Both the position numbers and the translations under genes were made by a program. Of a DNA stretch of 59,220 bases, positions 1-8,235 are shown in pieces; the stretch's first letter is position 1, and the number at the start of each line of letters is the position of its first letter. The notes under the pieces were generated by a model. It was not told the origin of the DNA, did not search any database, and worked only from the letters and a program-made list of their open reading frames with translations. This DNA is from Paracidovorax oryzae ATCC 19882 (GTDB lineage Bacteria > Pseudomonadota > Gammaproteobacteria > Burkholderiales > Burkholderiaceae_C): NCBI RefSeq assembly GCF_000687165.1, contig NZ_JMKU01000026.1:1-59220 (forward strand). Direction: 5' to 3'.

Positions 1-302
1 CGCCCCGAGAGCCCTGCGAACTCCCGGTACAGCGGGCGTTCGTGCAGTTCTTCCTCCATGGCCGGGTCGCTCAGGTTCCACCACAGTTGCAGGCAGTGGA
101 TGCGCAGCATCGTCTCCACGGCGAATGGCGGGCGTCCACCCAGTGCCTGGTGCGCGCCGCGCGCATGCGGCTGGATCAGCGCCACCAGCGCCGCCCACGG
201 CACCACCCGGTTCATCTCTTCAAGGAAGATCTCCTTGCGGGTCTTCTTGGGCAGGGGATCGAACCCCAGCATCTGCTGCTGCTCATGCGTCATGCTCGCC
301 AT
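1..302 (-). CDS. IS5-family transposase, N-terminal part (cut by window edge)
   Basis: The first 100 codons read MASMTHEQQQMLGFD and then a typical IS5 N-terminal domain, with ETMLRIHCLQLWWNLSDPAM around residues 63-82 and LYREFAG near the cut. This is the DUF772-type N-terminal region that precedes the DDE catalytic domain; the catalytic part lies outside the window. The start at 302 was chosen because it is the first ATG; a second ATG three codons later is possible. The gene belongs to the IS whose end abuts the immunity gene at 358-1056. Whether the complete transposase is intact cannot be judged here. Confidence 0.85.
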   Translation of the reverse strand, partial: MASMTHEQQQMLGFDPLPKKTRKEIFLEEMNRVVPWAALVALIQPHARGAHQALGGRPPFAVETMLRIHCLQLWWNLSDPAMEEELHERPLYREFAGLSG

Positions 303-357
303 CTTGCCTGCGGCTCACTTCACGCGCCAGTCAGCGATGGGGTTTTGCAGACCTTCC
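1..357 (-). mobile_element. IS5-family insertion sequence, end of element, continues past the left edge
   Basis: Reading the minus strand, the element begins at about 357 with a terminal-repeat-like sequence starting GGGAAGGTCTGCAAAACCCC (complement of 338-357) and is followed within about 55 bases by a transposase start. Only this end lies in the window, so the other inverted repeat and the target duplication cannot be checked. A CTAG tetramer sits at the junction (358-361), a plausible target for this IS group. The terminal sequence and the transposase agree with the IS5 family; the exact boundary is inferred within a few bases. Confidence 0.75.
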
Positions 358-1056
358 CTAGTATGGAAGTATTATTTCTTCTATTTCTTCTGCGAGCTCG
401 AAAGATACTTGTTTTATTAAAAAACTTCTCAAAATTTCGTATGATTCGGCAGACAAATTTTTTTTCCATGAATAAAGAAAATTCAAATTTGCATGCGAAT
501 TTTTTAGCCTAAGGGCAATTGTATCTATATAATATTGATCATATTCATCATCATATATTTTGACGATTTTTTCATCCCATTCATCTCTAGGGTCTGATGC
601 GTCTCCTATGATTTCTTCGTGAATACTTGTGCGGTAATGAGGTGGCTTTGATCCTTCATCTAATGCTATGACTGAAGCAATTGTTTCGTCATCATAGAAA
701 AAATCATTCGATAGGGTCTCGATGCGTTCTCCTGCACTTGATATCTTTTCCGATAAATATTCGTTGTTTAATGGGTGAATAAAGCCTTTTTCCAATCTTT
801 TAAGGTATCTTTCAATTGTATTTTTCGCGATTGGATTGAAGTATTTATGTATGGAGTTTCGTAGTATTTTCTCTGTTGGACTGTTTTTGGTCGGGTTTTT
901 TATCAGGCTTTCAATTGATTTGTTTGTGGATTGTAGGTAACTCCTGGCTGTTAATATTGTCTTGAGCCGGTCTTCTTTGGGGTATTTGGGAAATAATGTA
1001 TCGAAGCAGCAATTTAGGCTGGTTAATATTGTGAGATCGATAGCATCGTTTAGCAT
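358..1056 (-). CDS. candidate immunity protein for the upstream Rhs toxin, 3' end formed at an IS junction
   Basis: A 232-residue AT-rich reading frame starts one base after the Rhs stop codon, so translation is probably coupled. An in-frame ATG at 1152 exists, but that start would overlap the Rhs gene by 95 bases; 1056 is preferred. The protein has no signal peptide or obvious membrane segment and is charged (many Lys, Glu, Asp), with clusters such as EWDEKIVKIYDDEYDQYY near the C-terminus. I recognise no family. Position directly behind an Rhs tip and the sharply lower GC are the standard signs of a cognate immunity gene. A cytoplasmic location would fit a toxin acting in the cytoplasm; this is inference. 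The last codons and the TAG stop (358-360) lie exactly at the IS5 end, so the natural C-terminus may have been removed or altered. Confidence 0.65.
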   Translation of the reverse strand: MLNDAIDLTILTSLNCCFDTLFPKYPKEDRLKTILTARSYLQSTNKSIESLIKNPTKNSPTEKILRNSIHKYFNPIAKNTIERYLKRLEKGFIHPLNNEYLSEKISSAGERIETLSNDFFYDDETIASVIALDEGSKPPHYRTSIHEEIIGDASDPRDEWDEKIVKIYDDEYDQYYIDTIALRLKNSHANLNFLYSWKKNLSAESYEILRSFLIKQVSFELAEEIEEIILPY

Positions 1057-1057
1057 T

Positions 1058-4000
1058 TTATCTACTCGGAAATTTGGGGATTTCGATTCGCGAAGCGTCT
1101 CTGGTTGCTTGGGGTAGCTTTTTGTGGGTTGAGCCACAGCCTTTGGTGTCATATGCCTCGATGTCGTATTTTAGATTGTCGAGAACTTCTTGCGCAGCAT
1201 TTACATGCCCGTCCCATGTTCCCACTCCATCAAGTGATCCACCTTTTCCTTTGAAGCTATCTGATTTTGCTCTCCTAAATAGATCAAGTTTGTCTTCGAG
1301 CAGATGTTCAACTCTTTCAAGCACACCCCTAGATCCTTGCGTTTCTTTCTTTCCAATAGATGTGCTTAGTGCATCTTTATAGATTTCTTCACATGTTCTT
1401 TGATCTTCGCAAGGGCATTTTTTTCGATTTCTTTTTGAACGAAGCCCTAAAGGATCAATCCAAGTTAGAGGGTTGGCAGCATAAATTCCGAGGTTGATGC
1501 CGCCCATTAAACCGATCGGATCCTCGCCAACAAATCTCCCGATAATGGGGTCATAGTATCTAAATCGGTTGTAATGTAATCCGGTCTCTTCATCAAATTG
1601 TTGCCCTTGTAACCGGAAGGGCTGCTCTGCGGGTGGAGCAGTTTGGCCCGTTCGAGGGCTATCTGCATCGTGTGCATACGCTCTGGGTTCATGTATTTTG
1701 CGGGATAATCCAGAAATGCTGTCAGTGCCTGTCGCTGATCTCGGCAAGGCCCGCAACACCGCCTCTCCCCATACCCTGTAATCGACCGCCCAGGCAATCT
1801 GCCCCTGCACATTGGTCAACTCCAGCGGCGCTCCGATCTGGTCGCAGTGGTACCAGTAAGTATGTTGTTCCTCTGCCGTACCTTGGACTGTGGCCAGCGG
1901 CACGAAGCTGTCTGGCTCATAGATGAACAGCGATCCGCGCCCGCCGCGCTGGCTATGCACCATCAGGTCCCCATCCCAGAGATAGTGCGTGGAGCCGAAC
2001 CTATCGCTCTTCGTAACGCGGCGGCCAAGGGCATCGTAGGCGTAGCGGGTGGCCTGCGTCACCCCGTGTCGGGTGGTGGTGGATTCGACCAGTTGGTGGT
2101 CGGCGTTCCAGCGCAGTTCGATGGTTTCGTGGTGGCCGGCCTTGCGATTGCCGCGCGTGCGCTTCGTGACGTTGCCATGCAGGTCGTACTCGTAGTGCAG
2201 GTCCTGGTAGAAGCGCAAGCGGTTGTCGCCCACCACGCCCAGTCCTTGCTGGGGTATGCCCTGGCCTGCCTGCTGGCGCTGCATCTGCGCTTCGTTGGCG
2301 TCCAGCAGGTTGCCTGCGGGATCGAAGGCGAACAGTTCCCTGGCGAGTGCGCTGCCTTGGGCAGGCAGCGCGGCGAGGATGCGCCCCGTGGGGTCGTAGC
2401 GGAAGTCCTGTCGGCCGCGCGAGGTGTCGGCACGCGCGATGAGCTGGCCCTTGGCATCGTAGGCGTAGGCGCGTTCCAGCACCGCGCTTGACGCATTGGA
2501 TCCCGCTGGCGCCATATTCCCGCTGCCCCGCAGGCTGGCGCGGTGGCTCACGAGGCGGCCCGCCGGATCCCAGCCGTAGTGGCTGGTGGCGGCGCCCTGG
2601 CTTCGCTCGATCTCACGGTGCAGTGCGTCGCGCTCGATGTCGGTGATGACTTCGTGGGCGCTCTGGTCGTCCGTTGGCGCGATGTTGATCTGGTGCAGAT
2701 GCCCGGAGCCGTAGAACAGCCAGTTCAGCGTCCGCCCGTCAGGCAGGCACGTGCGGATGCGGTTGCCCAGCGGATCGTAGGCGTGGGAGAGCGTGCGCAC
2801 GAGGTCGTCAGACGCTGGATGGCCGGGGCGGTTGCGGCCCATGCCCGCCCCACCTTGACCGATCAGCGTTTGTGTCTCCGACAGCAACTGCCCCACCGGG
2901 TCATAGGCGAATGCGAGGTGCGCCGCGCCATTGTTCGCCTGGGTGAGGCGGCCCAGCGCGTCATAGCGATAGCTGGATTCCTCCACGGTGCCATGCCCGT
3001 GCGATCGCTTGGCCAGCAGCTGGCCGAGCGCGTCACGCTCAAAACGCGTGGCCTTGCCCGGGCCGGCCTCGCAGCCTCCCGCTTCGATCACGTGCGTGAG
3101 TTCCCCCGCGGGGTTGTAGACGTAGCGCTGCCAGCGGCCGTCGAAGCCGATCTCGTCGGTGAGTTGGTCGCGCAGGTCGTAGCGGAAGGTGGTCTGCGCG
3201 CGGTTCTCGTTGATGAGAGAGACGAGACGGCCGGCGGCGTCGTAGTGGTAGGCCAGGATGCGGCCGGCCGCGTCCTGGCGGGTGAGGGGGCGGCCCGCGC
3301 CGTCGTAGGTGTAGCGGGTGGTCTGGCCGAGCGGATCGGAATAAGCCAGCAACTGGCCTTCGCCGTTCCAGGCGTATTGGTGTACTGCGGGTGCGCCGTT
3401 CATGCCGGGCTCTTCCACGCGCACCAGCCTGCCTGTGCCGTCATAGGCGTAGCGCGTGGTGTGACCGAGCGCATCGGTGCGTTCCAGGATCTGCCCCATC
3501 GGGCCGTAGGCGAAGCGTGTGGTGCGGCCCGAGCAGTCGGTGGTGGCGACAAGGTTGCCGGCCTCGTCCCACGACAGGCGCCGCGTGCCGCCGCGCGCGT
3601 CGGTGATCTCCACGGGCCGGCCCTGTGCGTCGTAGGCGTAGCCGGTGGCCTGTTCCAGGGGATCGATGGAGCGCACGAGATGGCCACGAGCGTCGTACTC
3701 GCGTCGCCATGCATGGCCCATGGCATCGCGCAGCACGGTGACGAGGTCCCGCCGGTCGTATTGCAACTGCGTGCTCTGCCCCAGTGCATCGGTGACCTGC
3801 ACGATGTTGCCGCGCGCGTCGGTGCGCAGGCTGGTGCGCCGGCCCAGCGCGTCTATGCGTCCGCGCGGGGTGCCCGTGGCGTCGAAGGGGGTTTCCTCGC
3901 GCACGGACTCGGGCGTGCCTTCTGCGGTGACTGTGGCCACGATGTTGAAGCGCGCGTCCCAGTGGTAGGCGGTGACGCGGCCCAGGCCGTCGATGTGGCG

Positions 4001-5830
4001 GGTGATGCGCTCGGCGGGGAAGTAGGCGAAGCGGTCGTCGTCCTGGCCGGGCACGGGCGTGTCGGCACACCAGGAGCGCAGCACGCGGCCCTCGGGGCTT
4101 TCGTGGTCGTATTGGGCGAAGTAGCGGTGGCCGCTGGCCTTGCGGTAACCCACCAGCACGCCCGAGCGCCAGGCGTATTGGCGGTAGGGGGCGGCGCCGT
4201 GGTGGGTGGCGACGAGCTGACCGTGGGCATCGTAGTCGTAGCGCGCAAGTTCGGTGGGTGCATGGCCAGGCACGAGGAGTTCGACACGTGCGATGCGTTC
4301 GCCCTGCAGGGCATCGTGCGTTGCGGGGGCCGGGGAGCGCTGCCATGCCAGGCGAAGGTGGCGGCCGGCCGTGTCGGTGAGGCCGGTGAGTCGCAGCGGG
4401 CGGAAGGCTGCGGCGAACGGATCCGGGCTGGGTCGTGCCGCCACTCCCTCACGCGCCCGGCGTTCTTGCTCCTGGCGGCCGCTCCAGGTCAACGGCTCTG
4501 CCGTGCCGCCGCCGGTGCCGGGTTCCATGGGCTCCCAGTGCATTGCGATGGCGTTGCCATCGCGGTCCTGCAGACGGGCGAGCGGGAGGCGCCACTGCTC
4601 GGGGGCCTCGCGGCGGAAGTGGTGTTGCAGGCCGCTCTTGTGCTCGACGATCCACAGGTCGGCGCCAGGGCGGCGCACGGTGAATTTCTCGTAAGGGTCG
4701 AAGTAGTCGGTGCCTTCGGGCACCAGGGGCAGCGGGACATGGCGGCCGGCCTCGTCCAGCAGGACCATTCCCTCGGCCGAGAGGCGCAACTGCTGCGCCA
4801 CCGGGTGGCTCCAGCCGCGCCCGAAGGGCCCGTCCTCGGCCAGGCCCGAGCGGTAGCGCCTGCGCCAGGGCAGGGACAGTAGCGGGCCGGGGCCGGGCAG
4901 GGTGAAGTCCGTCTCGTCCATGAGCTTCTGCCCGCTGGAGATGAGCACGGGGCTGCCGATGGCGCACGATTCACAGGGGCCCTTGCCGTGGGGCGGCTTG
5001 GTGTCGCTCTGCGCCGTCGTGGGCTTTTTGTCGTTGTTACCTTTGCTTTTGGTGCTGACCTTGAACCTCTTGCCGGCCAGCGCCAACAGGAGCGCGAATC
5101 CGCTGCCGAGCATCCATTTCGCCAGCTGCTCACGAGCCGCCTCCCTCTGCGCCTCCGTCATGGGGGAGCTCCAGGTCTCCATGATGGATTTCAGCTCCTC
5201 CGCGGCGGCGAGCCCTGATTCCCCCAGGGTGGCGATGCGGTCGGCCATCAATGCGCCACCCACGATCTGCCCCGCCACGGGAATACTCTGCGCTGCTGCG
5301 GCCGCCATCGAAAGAGCCAGGCCGCCGTAGGTCGCAGGGTCCTTGAGCACTTCCATGATCTCGTCGATCTGCTCCTGCGCCGCCCCCTTGAAATGATCGA
5401 CCGTCATGCCGCCCAGGACGTCCTTGCCGTTGCGCACCGTCTGCTGGACCTCCGGGGCGAGCTTGCTCAGGATGGAATTCGTCAGCGTGGTCACGCCGTT
5501 CACGACCATCTCGCCGGATTCATGGACCACCGTCTTCACATAGGTCACATGTTCGTTGACCTTGTCGCGCACGTTGGTGAACAGGCCCACGATGACGCTG
5601 ACCGGATCGTGCTGGCCCTGGTCCATTGCGCCGTAGCGGTTGGCCATCTGCGTGCCATGCTCGCGGATGGTGCCCAGTGGAACGTCGATGGCGCGGCTGT
5701 TGTTGGCGTGCCATGCCACGCCGGGCGTGCCGCTGGTCTTGAGCTTGACGGGGGTGGCCGGCTCGAAGGTCCATCCGTTGGCGACCTGGGTGATCGCGCC
5801 GTTGCCCCCGCTGAAGATATGCGTTCCCAT
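1058..5830 (-). CDS. Rhs-family T6SS effector with variable C-terminal toxin
   Basis: 1590 residues. Residues 1-285 form an unusual N-terminus without a recognisable PAAR motif; it includes a hydrophobic Ala/Gly-rich stretch at about 169-198 and a second at 240-253. A DUF6531-like start of the Rhs cage follows (CESCAIGSPV at 286-295). Dozens of YD repeats (YDxxGR type) build the shell. The core ends with the hallmark GLHYNRFRYYDP and a PxxxxDPxGL self-cleavage motif, DPLGL at 1459-1463. The remaining 127 residues are the tip toxin, with a Cys-rich start (CPCEDQRTC) and a GVGTWDGH motif followed by an amphipathic helix and GCG. I have seen this GTWxGH pattern at other polymorphic-toxin C-termini but cannot assign an activity. 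GC falls abruptly near the tip, as expected for an exchangeable module. The gene is last before the immunity candidate in a vgrG-led operon. Confidence 0.93.
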   Translation of the reverse strand: MGTHIFSGGNGAITQVANGWTFEPATPVKLKTSGTPGVAWHANNSRAIDVPLGTIREHGTQMANRYGAMDQGQHDPVSVIVGLFTNVRDKVNEHVTYVKTVVHESGEMVVNGVTTLTNSILSKLAPEVQQTVRNGKDVLGGMTVDHFKGAAQEQIDEIMEVLKDPATYGGLALSMAAAAAQSIPVAGQIVGGALMADRIATLGESGLAAAEELKSIMETWSSPMTEAQREAAREQLAKWMLGSGFALLLALAGKRFKVSTKSKGNNDKKPTTAQSDTKPPHGKGPCESCAIGSPVLISSGQKLMDETDFTLPGPGPLLSLPWRRRYRSGLAEDGPFGRGWSHPVAQQLRLSAEGMVLLDEAGRHVPLPLVPEGTDYFDPYEKFTVRRPGADLWIVEHKSGLQHHFRREAPEQWRLPLARLQDRDGNAIAMHWEPMEPGTGGGTAEPLTWSGRQEQERRAREGVAARPSPDPFAAAFRPLRLTGLTDTAGRHLRLAWQRSPAPATHDALQGERIARVELLVPGHAPTELARYDYDAHGQLVATHHGAAPYRQYAWRSGVLVGYRKASGHRYFAQYDHESPEGRVLRSWCADTPVPGQDDDRFAYFPAERITRHIDGLGRVTAYHWDARFNIVATVTAEGTPESVREETPFDATGTPRGRIDALGRRTSLRTDARGNIVQVTDALGQSTQLQYDRRDLVTVLRDAMGHAWRREYDARGHLVRSIDPLEQATGYAYDAQGRPVEITDARGGTRRLSWDEAGNLVATTDCSGRTTRFAYGPMGQILERTDALGHTTRYAYDGTGRLVRVEEPGMNGAPAVHQYAWNGEGQLLAYSDPLGQTTRYTYDGAGRPLTRQDAAGRILAYHYDAAGRLVSLINENRAQTTFRYDLRDQLTDEIGFDGRWQRYVYNPAGELTHVIEAGGCEAGPGKATRFERDALGQLLAKRSHGHGTVEESSYRYDALGRLTQANNGAAHLAFAYDPVGQLLSETQTLIGQGGAGMGRNRPGHPASDDLVRTLSHAYDPLGNRIRTCLPDGRTLNWLFYGSGHLHQINIAPTDDQSAHEVITDIERDALHREIERSQGAATSHYGWDPAGRLVSHRASLRGSGNMAPAGSNASSAVLERAYAYDAKGQLIARADTSRGRQDFRYDPTGRILAALPAQGSALARELFAFDPAGNLLDANEAQMQRQQAGQGIPQQGLGVVGDNRLRFYQDLHYEYDLHGNVTKRTRGNRKAGHHETIELRWNADHQLVESTTTRHGVTQATRYAYDALGRRVTKSDRFGSTHYLWDGDLMVHSQRGGRGSLFIYEPDSFVPLATVQGTAEEQHTYWYHCDQIGAPLELTNVQGQIAWAVDYRVWGEAVLRALPRSATGTDSISGLSRKIHEPRAYAHDADSPRTGQTAPPAEQPFRLQGQQFDEETGLHYNRFRYYDPIIGRFVGEDPIGLMGGINLGIYAANPLTWIDPLGLRSKRNRKKCPCEDQRTCEEIYKDALSTSIGKKETQGSRGVLERVEHLLEDKLDLFRRAKSDSFKGKGGSLDGVGTWDGHVNAAQEVLDNLKYDIEAYDTKGCGSTHKKLPQATRDASRIEIPKFPSR

Positions 5831-5881
5831 GTTCGGTCGGCTCCCTGTTCTTGTTCGTGTCGGTGTTTCTTTTTCTGCTCG

Positions 5882-7069
5882 TCAATCGCCGTGCTGGAGG
5901 AAGCGCGACGAATAGGTGCGCACTGTGTCCACGGCCGCGCCGTCGCTCGCCGTTGCCGGATGGGCATCCCGCCTTCCAGGTAGCGTCACCGCGCGTTCCA
6001 GCGCCACCGCCGCAGCGCCGCTGCCCTCGTCGAGTGCCCAGGACAGCACCGAATTCGGCGGGCGCTCGTCATGCCATGCGCGCTCGGCGGCCAGCGCCCA
6101 ATGCACGGGCCCGGTGGCTGCGCCCACCTGCCCGATCACGGCGGCAGGCTCCCACTCGGTGGGTTCCAGGTCCGGGGCTGCGCGCACGCGGGCGTTCACC
6201 TGGGCGAGTGCCCTCCATGCGGAGCCATCGAAATCCGAGATGCCATAGCCCACGTCCTCGCCCTGCCAGCCGGCCTGGGCCAGCGCGTTGCGCAGCACTT
6301 GTTCGAGCGCGCCGGTGTCGGGCGGCTGTGGTGGCCTTCTGTGCGGGCTGCCGCTTTCCGCCAGGGCGGGGGCGTGCAGCACGAGGTGGCGCTCGCTGCT
6401 GGCGTGGGTATCGGGCACGCTGGCCAGCCACAGGCAGGCCGCCGCTTCGCTCGCGACGCAGCCTTCCGGCGTGCGGTCGGTGAGCAGCGCGCCGTTTGCG
6501 TAGGCCCGGGCCAGCCGCGGCGCGTCGAGCAGGCTGTCCACGGCCATGAGCAGCGCGGTGCCGCCGCCGGGTGCGGTGGTGCCCTGCAGCGCAGACAGTG
6601 CCGCGAAGCCCGCCGTATGGCCGCCGCGCACGAAGCGGCAGGGCCGCGTTGTCCAGGGCGCTTCGGCCCCCGGGCCGGCCCAGCGTGCCAGTTCTGCAAG
6701 GCTCAGTCGCCAGACCTCGGCGCAGTCTGCGTCTGCCATCCATGCAGGCAAGGCCAGGACCATCTGATCAGGGACTGACAAGCGGACCGAACTTCCTGCG
6801 GCCAGCAGGCTGGCACCGAGGTCAGCCAGCGCGGCGCCCAGAAGGCGCGCCAGGCGCGGAATGCCAGTCGCGTCGCCGGCGATTTCCGGACAGGGGGCCG
6901 TGGTGATGGGATGCGGGCCGACGGCGGGCCAGGCGGACTTTCGGAACCGCTTCTGCAGGCCCACCCAGGAGGCGGCCGATTGCCATGCGCGCGTGCCGGC
7001 CGAGGTGACGGCGCCGCAGTGTTCGATGCGCCATAGGCGGTGGGGCGAAGCGGGGGAAGAGGAGACCAT
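5882..7069 (-). CDS. ketosynthase/thiolase-fold-like protein of a T6SS cargo cluster
   Basis: 395 residues from the ATG at 7069 (LWRIEHCGAVTSAGTRAW follows shortly); an earlier ATG at 7105 overlaps the DUF2169 gene and adds 12 residues. The pattern resembles beta-ketoacyl synthase N-terminal halves: an N-terminal strand with GAVTSAG, and GGHTAGFAALSAL at 149-161 where ketosynthases carry ACxxG. The position of the nucleophilic Cys appears to be His151, so ordinary condensing activity is unlikely. Such proteins recur beside DUF2169, TIGR02270 and VgrG in T6SS islands, and their job is unknown to me. Here it lies between the DUF2169 gene and the Rhs effector, which suggests a role in effector loading or folding. 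Confidence in the fold is moderate, in the context high. Confidence 0.7.
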   Translation of the reverse strand: MVSSSPASPHRLWRIEHCGAVTSAGTRAWQSAASWVGLQKRFRKSAWPAVGPHPITTAPCPEIAGDATGIPRLARLLGAALADLGASLLAAGSSVRLSVPDQMVLALPAWMADADCAEVWRLSLAELARWAGPGAEAPWTTRPCRFVRGGHTAGFAALSALQGTTAPGGGTALLMAVDSLLDAPRLARAYANGALLTDRTPEGCVASEAAACLWLASVPDTHASSERHLVLHAPALAESGSPHRRPPQPPDTGALEQVLRNALAQAGWQGEDVGYGISDFDGSAWRALAQVNARVRAAPDLEPTEWEPAAVIGQVGAATGPVHWALAAERAWHDERPPNSVLSWALDEGSGAAAVALERAVTLPGRRDAHPATASDGAAVDTVRTYSSRFLQHGD

Positions 7070-7083
7070 GGGAGCTGCGTGCG

Positions 7084-8235
7084 TCAGGCGGGCTGCGCGG
7101 AACATCGGGCGGCGTGGAATGGCACGGTCGAAGGCGAACGGGCGTGGGCGGTGATATGCACGAGGCCGATGTCTTCCCGGACCGGCAATGCGATGGCAGT
7201 GCGCCAGAGCAGGCTGGCGAGCCGCTCGCCGGTGTCCGCCATCAGCGTGTCCCAGCGCATCTCCTGCGGAGGCAGCAGCGTGCCCCCGGTGGTTTCCGCC
7301 TGGGCGGTGAGGGTGATCTCAGGCCAGGTGAAGAAGAGCGGGCCTGCCGCGTCCATGCCGTGCAGCGCCAGGCGATGGCCGGGGCGCGGGAACTCGCGCA
7401 GTTGCATCGCCTCGGGCGCGGCGTTGTAGTGCCGCGGATCGAAATCCTCCGGCAATTCCGGTGCGCGCGTGGCGCGCCAGTGTTCGTCGAAGGTGCCCTG
7501 CAGGTCGCGGCGCGGCACGTGGTGGGGCGGGACGGGACCCAGCGCTGCGGGCTCGGGCCGGTCGTCCCAATCGCGCATCAGCCGGTCGGCCGGCTCCACC
7601 CAGGGCAGGGGCCGGCCCCGGGCATCGGCGGCCGTACGGTAGTACCCCATGCCTTCCGGGTTGGCTTCGATGGCTTGGTGCTGGCCCGTGGCGGGGGCGG
7701 TGCACTGGCCGCCGAAGGCGAAGGGGCGCAGCAGCGGGATGCGCGATGCCGTGTGCGCGCAGTCCGCGCGCAGCCGGCCCAGGCCGCCGAAGTCGGCCGT
7801 CCATGTTCGGGGCGCGAAGGCGCGCAGGGCCAGCAGTCGGCGTGCTGCGGGGCCGGCCAGGACATCGACGGCCGCCTCCATGGAGCGCACGGGCTGGCCC
7901 CCGGGCGCCACGGCCCAAGCATGGAGCAGCAGGTCGAAGCAGGGCTTCGGGGGCACGTGCTCGGATTCGATGCGGCCCCAGCATTCATTCGCCCGGTCCG
8001 CGATGGCGGCGGCCTGTGCGTCTTCGAGCGGCAGGCTGCCCAGCGTTTGCTGCAGGCCGCTGCGGAAGATGGGGGCCTGCCGTTCCGCAGGTGCGAGGCG
8101 CGCAGGTGCGCCTTCCGTGTGGGACAGCAGCCAGCTGCCTTTCACGGCGACCACCAGGGCGGGGCCGGTTTGCGTGTCCCGGTGCAGGAACGTCTGGGCC
8201 CGGAACGGCGTGTGGTTGAGGATCTCGCAGCTCAT
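7084..8235 (-). CDS. DUF2169 T6SS effector adaptor
   Basis: 383 residues starting MSCEILNHTPFRAQTF. The start at 8235 overlaps the TIGR02270 stop codon by four bases (ATGA), which decides it against a longer upstream frame. The N-terminal pattern (aromatic residues, LVVAVKGSWLL at about 26-36) and the later LPPQEMRWDTLMADTG-type segment fit the DUF2169 family. DUF2169 proteins are regarded, with DUF4123 and DUF1795, as adaptors that help mount effectors on the VgrG/PAAR spike. The only effector in this operon is the Rhs protein two genes downstream, so that is the probable client. No catalytic motif is visible. Confidence 0.85.
   Translation of the reverse strand: MSCEILNHTPFRAQTFLHRDTQTGPALVVAVKGSWLLSHTEGAPARLAPAERQAPIFRSGLQQTLGSLPLEDAQAAAIADRANECWGRIESEHVPPKPCFDLLLHAWAVAPGGQPVRSMEAAVDVLAGPAARRLLALRAFAPRTWTADFGGLGRLRADCAHTASRIPLLRPFAFGGQCTAPATGQHQAIEANPEGMGYYRTAADARGRPLPWVEPADRLMRDWDDRPEPAALGPVPPHHVPRRDLQGTFDEHWRATRAPELPEDFDPRHYNAAPEAMQLREFPRPGHRLALHGMDAAGPLFFTWPEITLTAQAETTGGTLLPPQEMRWDTLMADTGERLASLLWRTAIALPVREDIGLVHITAHARSPSTVPFHAARCSAQPA

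Noticed and set aside
2543-4882. Long plus-strand reading frame opposite the Rhs 1 gene
   Set aside because: It is the mirror of YD-repeat coding DNA at high GC; the minus-strand frame has the real Rhs motifs.
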